Positions 1 to 5,069 of a DNA stretch of 5,910 bases are shown one piece after another; the stretch's first letter is position 1; every line of letters starts with the position of its first letter. This stretch comes from Candidatus Cloacimonadota bacterium. GTDB taxonomy: Bacteria > Cloacimonadota > Cloacimonadia > Cloacimonadales > WRIO01. A program made the position numbers and the translations under genes. The notes beneath the pieces were generated by a model that saw only the letters and a program-made list of their open reading frames with translations, had not been told where the DNA came from and searched no databases. Location of the stretch: contig JAGOCT010000119.1 in assembly GCA_017998585.1 (NCBI GenBank), positions 1-5,910 on the forward strand, written 5' to 3'.

Positions 1-948
1 ACTATGCATATAACGACAAGGAATACTGATCAATAGTCCTGCAGATCCCTTAAACTCTGAATGAATTGCGTCTAAATCGGTTCCAGTATTTCGAGGATAA
101 ATCTCAACCTGATATGGGATTTGATTCTGTTCAGCAATTTTTTTGATATGTTTGAATAGTTTTGCATTGATTCTGGATCCCATTGTTAAGGCAGGTCCTT
201 TTCCAAGTTTGATATCAGCCGTTTCTTTAATATTGGTATCAGGATGATCAATAGCAAAAGTAACATCAATTGCAATTGCTATATCAGGTTCAACGTACGC
301 TGCGGATGTTTTGGCTCCTCTTGCACCAACTTCTTCCTGAACATTAGAAGCGGCATAGACAGAACAATACAAATCATCTTTAGATAGTTCCTCAATGACT
401 CTGGCACAGGTATAGACACCCACCCTATTATCAAAGGCCTTTGAAACTAAAATGTCGTCTGTTAACTCCATGAACTCACCTGACCAGGAAATAATATCTC
501 CAGGTTCTGCATGCATCAATGCTTCTTCGCGTGAAGAAACTGCAATATCTATCCAAAGGTTTTTGATTTGAACAGCACTTTCATCATGGAGTAAATGTTT
601 TGGACAACGGCCAATAACTCCAGTTCTAGTCTTACCTTCATGATGAATATTCACTCTCATTCCAGGCAGTAATACGGCATCAAACCCACCCATTTCTTTA
701 AAATAAATAAAACCATTACTATCGATTGAACTCACCATTAAAGTGATTTCATCAGCGTGACCTGAAAGCATTATTTTTAAATCAGAACTTCCTTTTTTTA
801 CTGCAATAACTGATCCAAGACGAGTTTTTATCAAATCATCACTATACTTTTTGATATAATCAATATATAACTGTTGTACTGATTCCTCTTGACCAGAGGG
901 AGCAACTTTTTGAGTTAAATCTCTTAAAAATTGTTTATACATTTTCAT
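1..948 (-). CDS. M42-family metallo-aminopeptidase (glutamyl aminopeptidase/FrvX type), 3' end cut by window
   Basis: This is a cytoplasmic dinuclear-metal aminopeptidase of the M42 family, whose members often form large tetrahedral (TET) assemblies that trim peptides into amino acids. I translated 316 codons from an ATG at 948 without a stop. The family metal ligands are all visible: GHADE (H64, D66), FDNRVG (D173, the bridging Asp), VQEEVGARG (E205 as likely catalytic base, E206 as ligand), AIDVT (D228) and CRYMHS (H315). M42 proteins are usually about 340-360 residues, so only some 30-40 C-terminal residues are missing. The ATG at 948 is preferred over the in-frame ATG at 954, because AAGGAA ends 6 bases before 948 but abuts 954. 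Relatives are sometimes annotated as endoglucanase (CelM), a historic misnomer. Family assignment is secure; substrate preference (acidic, Leu or Lys residues) cannot be read here. Confidence 0.95.
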   Translation of the reverse strand, partial: MKMYKQFLRDLTQKVAPSGQEESVQQLYIDYIKKYSDDLIKTRLGSVIAVKKGSSDLKIMLSGHADEITLMVSSIDSNGFIYFKEMGGFDAVLLPGMRVNIHHEGKTRTGVIGRCPKHLLHDESAVQIKNLWIDIAVSSREEALMHAEPGDIISWSGEFMELTDDILVSKAFDNRVGVYTCARVIEELSKDDLYCSVYAASNVQEEVGARGAKTSAAYVEPDIAIAIDVTFAIDHPDTNIKETADIKLGKGPALTMGSRINAKLFKHIKKIAEQNQIPYQVEIYPRNTGTDLDAIHSEFKGSAGLLISIPCRYMHS

Positions 949-953
949 AATCA

Positions 954-986
954 TTTCCTTATTCTTTCCTTATTGTTTCCTTATCT
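954..986 (-). repeat. Three tandem 11-base units carrying a Shine-Dalgarno-like core
   Basis: Plus-strand units are TTTCCTTATTC (954-964), TTTCCTTATTG (965-975) and TTTCCTTATCT (976-986). They match at 9 of 9 leading bases and vary only in the last two. Read in the direction of the peptidase gene, each unit contains ATAAGGAAA, so three AAGGAA motifs stand in line 11 bases apart immediately before the start codon. The repeat looks like local tandem duplication. Whether the upstream copies act as ribosome standby sites is inference. Confidence 0.75.
955..960 (-). promoter_or_regulatory. Ribosome binding site deciding the M42 peptidase start
   Basis: On the minus strand the sequence reads AAGGAA, then ATGATT, then ATGAAAATG. 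The site leaves zero bases before the first ATG (954) but 6 bases before the second (948), so 948 is the likely start. It is the copy nearest the gene in a three-copy tandem repeat of the same motif. Confidence 0.65.
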
Positions 987-1046
987 GATATTTTATATAA
1001 TATTGTAGAGACGCAATGTAATTACGTCTCTACCTGTTAAATATCA
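986..1046. repeat. Outer inverted repeat enclosing the REP-like hairpin
   Basis: TGATATTTTA (986-995) and TAAATATCA (1038-1046) are reverse complements apart from one extra T in the left arm. They flank the GTAGAGACG palindrome with 9 bases on the left and 4 on the right. The right arm ends on the base directly before the cupin stop codon (1047-1049), and the left arm begins where the tandem 11-base units end. The nested layout could be an inserted miniature element or a longer imperfect hairpin at the end of the cupin transcript. The outer arms are very AT-rich, so chance is a real alternative. Confidence 0.45.
1005..1033 (-). repeat. REP-like palindrome forming a 13-bp RNA hairpin
   Basis: The arms GTAGAGACG (1005-1013) and CGTCTCTAC (1025-1033) are perfect inverted repeats. 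Inside them AAT (1015-1017) pairs with ATT (1021-1023) around a 3-base loop, leaving one C/A mismatch at 1014/1024. In the minus-strand transcript that mismatch becomes a G-U wobble, so the sense RNA can form an uninterrupted 13-bp stem. No T-run follows the stem in the direction of transcription, so it is not a canonical intrinsic terminator. GTAGAGACG-armed palindromes recur, as I recall, in intergenic regions of Bacteroidota and cyanobacteria, which suggests a REP/MITE-type dispersed repeat. It could also act as a 3' stabilising hairpin for the cupin mRNA. Confidence 0.75.
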
Positions 1047-1442
1047 TTAGCAATTATTGGCTGTTCCGGAGGCAAAAGGATTAACAACCTTTTTTACTTT
1101 TGGCTTATCATGTGGAATGATACAAAGAAACTTCATAGAACCAGCACCTGTGTTTCTAAACTGATGCTCAATACTTGGATCGACATAAATTACATCCCAG
1201 GCTTTGAAAGGTTTTTCTCCTTCTGAGCAAACAAAAACACCCTGTCCTTCCAGTACAAAAACTTCATGTTCATAATCATGCGAATGCAAAGGTGTATGTC
1301 CACCCTCAGCGACTTCAAAAAGCCTTAGCGCAAAATTGGGTGCATTATCTTTTTGACCAATCAACCAGCGGATTTTGGTAAAAGCAGCACCTTCAATATT
1401 TACATCCTCTAATGGTACATCCTGATAATTGACGACTTTCAT
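1047..1442 (-). CDS. Single-domain cupin protein, probable metal-binding
   Basis: This is a 131-residue small cupin, a one-barrel protein likely to be cytoplasmic, as no signal peptide or membrane segment is seen. Cupin motif 1 runs from G47 to G68 and supplies H53, H55 and E60, with H59 between them; motif 2 contains DPSIEHQFRN with H93 and N97. Three His plus one Glu is the usual Mn, Fe, Ni or Zn site, so the site looks intact, although the motif-2 glycine is replaced by serine. The sequence style (HSHDYEHEVFVLEG) resembles stand-alone thermophile and anaerobe cupins such as the TM1287 type, whose physiological role is poorly defined. The tail is lysine-rich and ends in NNC. GAGGG lies 5 bases before the only plausible ATG. 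It follows the HMA gene by 76 bases without an obvious promoter of its own, so co-transcription is likely. Enzyme versus sensor function cannot be decided. Confidence 0.9.
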   Translation of the reverse strand: MKVVNYQDVPLEDVNIEGAAFTKIRWLIGQKDNAPNFALRLFEVAEGGHTPLHSHDYEHEVFVLEGQGVFVCSEGEKPFKAWDVIYVDPSIEHQFRNTGAGSMKFLCIIPHDKPKVKKVVNPFASGTANNC

Positions 1443-1447
1443 TTTTT

Positions 1448-1452
1448 CCCTC
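1448..1452 (-). promoter_or_regulatory. Ribosome binding site of the cupin gene
   Basis: GAGGG on the minus strand is separated from the ATG at 1442-1440 by five A residues. It supports that start and shows that this organism uses Shine-Dalgarno initiation. Confidence 0.65.
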
Positions 1453-1518
1453 TTATCTATTTTTTTATCTTGTTTTGCAGTATATAAATCTTATAAAATT
1501 GCTTACGATAAGTTAGTA

Positions 1519-1725
1519 TTACATTGCATCGTAACCGAGTGCTGTTATCTCACGTTTTACATCATCTATCGTAAGGATACTATCATCGAAATGTACTTCA
1601 ACCAGTGAATCAGGCAAATTGACACTAACTCTTTCAATTCCAATCACTTTTTCAAGTCCTCTGATAATTGTTACTCTGCATTTTTCACAAGTCATCCCAT
1701 ACACAGTAATCTTTTTCTTAACCAT
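1519..1725 (-). CDS. HMA-domain heavy-metal (copper) chaperone, CopZ-like
   Basis: This small soluble protein consists of one heavy-metal-associated domain, the ferredoxin-like fold that binds Cu(I) or a similar soft metal and hands it to a P-type ATPase or a regulator. The motif GMTCEKC gives the metal-binding C13 and C16, and the C-terminal ALGYDAM matches the family's last strand. With the start at 1725 it is 68 residues, the usual CopZ length. An in-frame ATG at 1731 would add MI, but AAGGAG lies only 1 base before it and 7 bases before 1725, so 1725 is preferred. There is no signal peptide, which argues against a periplasmic MerP. No copper ATPase, CsoR or CueR is present in the window, so the partner must be elsewhere. 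Copper is the commonest cargo in this family, but metal identity is inferred. Confidence 0.92.
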   Translation of the reverse strand: MVKKKITVYGMTCEKCRVTIIRGLEKVIGIERVSVNLPDSLVEVHFDDSILTIDDVKREITALGYDAM

Positions 1726-1732
1726 AATCATG

Positions 1733-1738
1733 CTCCTT
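1733..1738 (-). promoter_or_regulatory. Ribosome binding site deciding the HMA protein start
   Basis: Minus-strand AAGGAG is followed by C, ATGATT and then ATGGTT. The 7-base spacing to the ATG at 1725 is ideal, while 1 base to the ATG at 1731 is too short. Confidence 0.65.
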
Positions 1739-1777
1739 AATTTAGTCTCTATTTATGATTTTTCTTCTTAATTACAA

Positions 1778-1805
1778 ATTCTAAGTTAATTGGAAATTTT
1801 GGCAA
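1778..1805 (-). promoter_or_regulatory. Probable sigma70-type promoter for the HMA-cupin unit
   Basis: Reading the minus strand, TTGCCA (1805-1800) is followed after 16 bases by TAGAAT (1783-1778). Each hexamer matches its sigma70 consensus at 5 of 6 positions. The -10 ends about 46 bases before the HMA start codon, leaving room for a leader of roughly 40 bases with the Shine-Dalgarno site. It lies just past the transporter stop codon, so the metal-related genes can be expressed separately from the transporter. No clear operator palindrome for a metal regulator is seen. The background is AT-rich, which raises the chance-match rate. Confidence 0.5.
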
Positions 1806-1814
1806 GTATTTTTT

Positions 1815-4800
1815 TTATTCTTTGTAGAAAAATTTAAGTTTTAGTACGCTTATCAAATTTAATAGGAAAATAAAGACAAGAGAAACAATGAGATTAAAAT
1901 ATATGGTTGGATATCTTTTTTCATAAAATGTCTTATAACTTGATAAAAAAATATTTTTGTTTGTATTTAGAAATTTACCATCCATTAAGCTCACACTTAA
2001 ATTCAAGTATTGATTAGTAAATTGATCCTTTGGATATTTTTTTGTCTTCACAGAAATATCCTTATAGATCTGATTTAATTCACTTAGGTAGGACTGTCCA
2101 GATAAGCCATTTAAACTCTTTCTTTTTTTATCAAGTGATTCAACCGCTTTATCATACGGGTTCAATTTTGCCTGAGAAACATATAGACCTTCAAAAAGCC
2201 ATCTGGATGGCATTACCTGAACAACTTCAGGTATTGGATTGGCATCAACCAATTTGATATTCCGATTCATTTTTTCATACTCTATTATAGCACCCCCAAA
2301 AATAATTTGAGGAATCAGAATTAGAGGCAAAATATTGATGATGGCTTTACTGTCAGATAAAAAGGATGAAATAAGTAAACCAATAGAAAATCCAGAAACT
2401 GCAGATAAAAAGAGATAAATAAAATATGGTAAAAACATTCCCTTGATACCGAGAATATAAGAAGAAACAACATAATATAAAATTACCTGTGCAACAGCAA
2501 AAAGGCCTAGCACAATACACTTTGAAATTAAATAATGTGACATTCTAAAATTGAGTAACTTCTCTCTTAAAAGGTTTTTGCGTTCTGAAAGAATTTCTTC
2601 TATACTATTAGAAAGTCCAAGAAAAATAAACACGATTACAGAGATAAAAATATATATTCCCAAGTTTACATTCTGATAAAATGAATAGCCAGAGTTTGTT
2701 ACCTGAAGACGAAGTATAAATGCAATAATAATACCAAGGATAGGGGCTTCTCCAAATGTAATAAAAAGATTTGTTCTGGATCTCATCTTTGTTATCATGC
2801 TACGCTTTACAAAAGCAAGCAATTGAACCAGATTAGAATAAAGATCATTTCTCTTTCTTTTTCGAATATGGACTTTATTAACTTTCACACTTGAATTATC
2901 ATATTGAATCAAATCAAATAGCATTTTACGTTTATATTTATCACGCCAGTAATCAGGGGAAAACTTTCTTTTTATAACTGCATTTCTTGAAACCTGTTCA
3001 TAAACAATTTCACCATTGTCTTTATATTCAGGATATTCAATAATTGAATAGATATATTCAGGCAATTTTGAATCTCTTTTTTGTGTTAAAACTTTTATAT
3101 CTTTCTTAATTAATCCAAGTTCAGAATCAAAATAACGCCATGATTCATCAGGACTTCCAAAAAAAACCTGCTTTCCTGTTTTATCCATGAGTAAGACTTT
3201 ATCAAAAGACATATAAACCGGTGAGCTTGGTTGGTGTATTGTGATAATCACAACCTTACCCTGGTCAGCAAATTTTCTTAAAGAGTCAATAATTTGTTCT
3301 GCATCAGAAAATGATAAGCCTGAAGTAGGTTCATCACAAATCAGAATCGTTGGTTCAAACAGCAATTCAAGTGCTATATTTAAACGTCTTCTTTCCCCTC
3401 CGCTCAGAAATTTCTTTTTTATATCTCCAACGAGCGTATTCATTCTATGACTAAGATTCGTGTTAAAAAGAATATTCCGGATCTTTTGATCCAGATATTC
3501 CTTTGATAATTTTGGCATTCTGAGTCTGCCACGATAAAAAAGATTTTCATAAACAGTCAAGTTAGAAAATAACAAATCTTCCTGAGGGACATAACCGACA
3601 AACTGGGAATAAAAATTGATATTCTGATAAAAATTTTTCCCGTCGTACAGAATATTGCCATAAGTAGGGATTATTTCTCCTGCGATACATTTTAAAAATG
3701 TAGATTTCCCGCAACCGCTCTGACCTAAAATCCCAATGAGTTGATTCTTTTCGACTTCTAAAGAAATACTGTCAACTGCCAATTGACCATCCCGATGAAA
3801 ATGCTTTAAATCAAGGATATTGATTTGTTCAATTTCAAAAGGAATTTCAATCAAGTCATAAAATTGATTGAGTCTGAAATTTTTCTTATTAATTGTCAGC
3901 ACATCTGTATTTAAAAAAAATTGAGTCGTTTCGTTCACTTTCTTATTATTTAAATAAAAATCCCAGTTTTTTCTAGGCGGGTAAAGATAATACTTACCAT
4001 CCTGAATTTCTATATATCCGATGGTCTTAGAGGTATCAGTTCTAGAAATTGAGAAAAAATCTTCATCAAAGATAATATAAAGTTCTTTAGGAATTATATT
4101 TTCTACTCCTATTTCCCCTCTTTCGCGAATAACATCCAACAGAGAAAACGCAGCATATCCTTTTATTTGTAATTCATCATCAAAAAGCAAATCAATGTTT
4201 CTGTTTTTTAGCTGAGATTTATTATTACGGTAAACTGTACCACTGCTGAGATTTAAAGAATATCGGTTATGATTATTGATAATCTTGAAATCATAATCGG
4301 GCTTTTTAAAATCAATCACATCATAAATATCTTGATTTCGATAAATAGAACACAAACAATCATAGTCGAACTGTTGATTACTGACATTTATCTTACAATC
4401 TTTTGGAAGAATATATAACTCATTAGCATACAATTGCTTACCATCTATTTCGGAAGAAACATGATTACTCGTTCCCAGGAAAATATAATGATCAATCATA
4501 AATAGAACAAATTCAGTCGGATAAACTTTCTTGCTGCCAAACTGGATTTGACATTTTTCATTTCTGCCAAAAATCAAATGATCACTGAAAATGGATTCTT
4601 CTACTAAATTGATATATCTAAAACCCTTGATAGAAACCAAGCCCTTTGATTGATATTCAATCGCAGAAATCATATCCATGAAGCCATCTGTTTCTAAATC
4701 CAGTTTTTTTGCCAAATCTAAAATTTGTGTAATTTCTGAGATTGAGAAATCATTATCTGAGAATGACATTACAATTAAACTAAGCAAAATTCTGATTTTA

Positions 4801-5069
4801 TCTAATCCAGTCAGATTTTCATTCAGATATTCCAAAACATTTTCTATATTGATATCATCTTCTATGATTTTCCGTATATACACTTCCCATGAAATACTTT
4901 CACGTCTGAAAATATTGATTAAAAGACTGTATAAGATATTGATTTCGTAAGCACTTATTTCATTATCTGCTTTTAGAATTGAAACATAGAGTCGTGTTAC
5001 ATTATCAATTATCTTTTTTCTTTCTCTGGTAGTTTGTCTGATCTTTTTGGTTTGTTCTTTGTTAATCAT
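1815..5069 (-). CDS. Multidomain ABCG-type ABC transporter with TerB-like and FHA-like N-terminal regions
   Basis: This 1084-residue protein joins cytoplasmic sensory-looking domains to an ATPase and a membrane exporter domain. Residues about 15-138 are helical with two repeats of the TerB pattern (KADNEISAYE at 33-42; FSDNDFSISE at 103-112). Residues about 145-405 are beta-rich with FHA-like elements: LIFGRNEKCQIQF (165-177), then a second C-terminal half near 357-400. The ABC domain (about 415-650) is complete: Walker A GQSGCGKST (449-457), Q-loop Q496, signature LSGGE (555-559), Walker B ILICDE (575-580) and H-loop in TIHQPS (H612), the last typical of ABCG proteins. An ABC2-type membrane domain follows with six predicted helices near 774-788, 801-819, 846-868, 880-904, 910-926 and 1055-1075. 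About 128 residues lie between the last two helices. As a half-transporter it should dimerise. The start overlaps the DUF2851 stop (ATGA), so translation is coupled; GAGG is 2 bases and AAAGG 10 bases upstream. Substrate is unknown; export is inferred from the ABC2 fold. Confidence 0.93.
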   Translation of the reverse strand: MINKEQTKKIRQTTRERKKIIDNVTRLYVSILKADNEISAYEINILYSLLINIFRRESISWEVYIRKIIEDDINIENVLEYLNENLTGLDKIRILLSLIVMSFSDNDFSISEITQILDLAKKLDLETDGFMDMISAIEYQSKGLVSIKGFRYINLVEESIFSDHLIFGRNEKCQIQFGSKKVYPTEFVLFMIDHYIFLGTSNHVSSEIDGKQLYANELYILPKDCKINVSNQQFDYDCLCSIYRNQDIYDVIDFKKPDYDFKIINNHNRYSLNLSSGTVYRNNKSQLKNRNIDLLFDDELQIKGYAAFSLLDVIRERGEIGVENIIPKELYIIFDEDFFSISRTDTSKTIGYIEIQDGKYYLYPPRKNWDFYLNNKKVNETTQFFLNTDVLTINKKNFRLNQFYDLIEIPFEIEQINILDLKHFHRDGQLAVDSISLEVEKNQLIGILGQSGCGKSTFLKCIAGEIIPTYGNILYDGKNFYQNINFYSQFVGYVPQEDLLFSNLTVYENLFYRGRLRMPKLSKEYLDQKIRNILFNTNLSHRMNTLVGDIKKKFLSGGERRRLNIALELLFEPTILICDEPTSGLSFSDAEQIIDSLRKFADQGKVVIITIHQPSSPVYMSFDKVLLMDKTGKQVFFGSPDESWRYFDSELGLIKKDIKVLTQKRDSKLPEYIYSIIEYPEYKDNGEIVYEQVSRNAVIKRKFSPDYWRDKYKRKMLFDLIQYDNSSVKVNKVHIRKRKRNDLYSNLVQLLAFVKRSMITKMRSRTNLFITFGEAPILGIIIAFILRLQVTNSGYSFYQNVNLGIYIFISVIVFIFLGLSNSIEEILSERKNLLREKLLNFRMSHYLISKCIVLGLFAVAQVILYYVVSSYILGIKGMFLPYFIYLFLSAVSGFSIGLLISSFLSDSKAIINILPLILIPQIIFGGAIIEYEKMNRNIKLVDANPIPEVVQVMPSRWLFEGLYVSQAKLNPYDKAVESLDKKRKSLNGLSGQSYLSELNQIYKDISVKTKKYPKDQFTNQYLNLSVSLMDGKFLNTNKNIFLSSYKTFYEKRYPTIYFNLIVSLVFIFLLNLISVLKLKFFYKE

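Noticed and set aside
1005..1033. Intrinsic terminator of the cupin gene
   Set aside because: The stem is strong but is followed on the minus strand by mixed A/T sequence rather than a run of T, so a canonical terminator is not supported.
1443..1518. Separate promoter for the cupin gene
   Set aside because: A TATACT hexamer is present but no acceptable -35 lies 15-19 bases upstream of it.
1775..1800. Possible terminator hairpin after the transporter gene (CAAATTC ... GAAATTTTG)
   Set aside because: The arms are short, AT-only in large part and need a two-base bulge; no T-run follows. The same stretch is better read as a promoter.
2030..2257. Plus-strand open frame of 75 codons
   Set aside because: It lies wholly inside the transporter gene on the opposite strand, resembles no family I know, and the transporter frame here encodes the loop before its last helix.
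3241..3450. Plus-strand open frame of 69 codons
   Set aside because: It is antisense to the ABC signature and Walker B region, whose coding strand is unambiguous.
4678..4950. Plus-strand open frame of 90 codons
   Set aside because: It is antisense to the TerB-like region and Ser/Ile/Lys-rich, as expected of a chance frame in AT-rich DNA.
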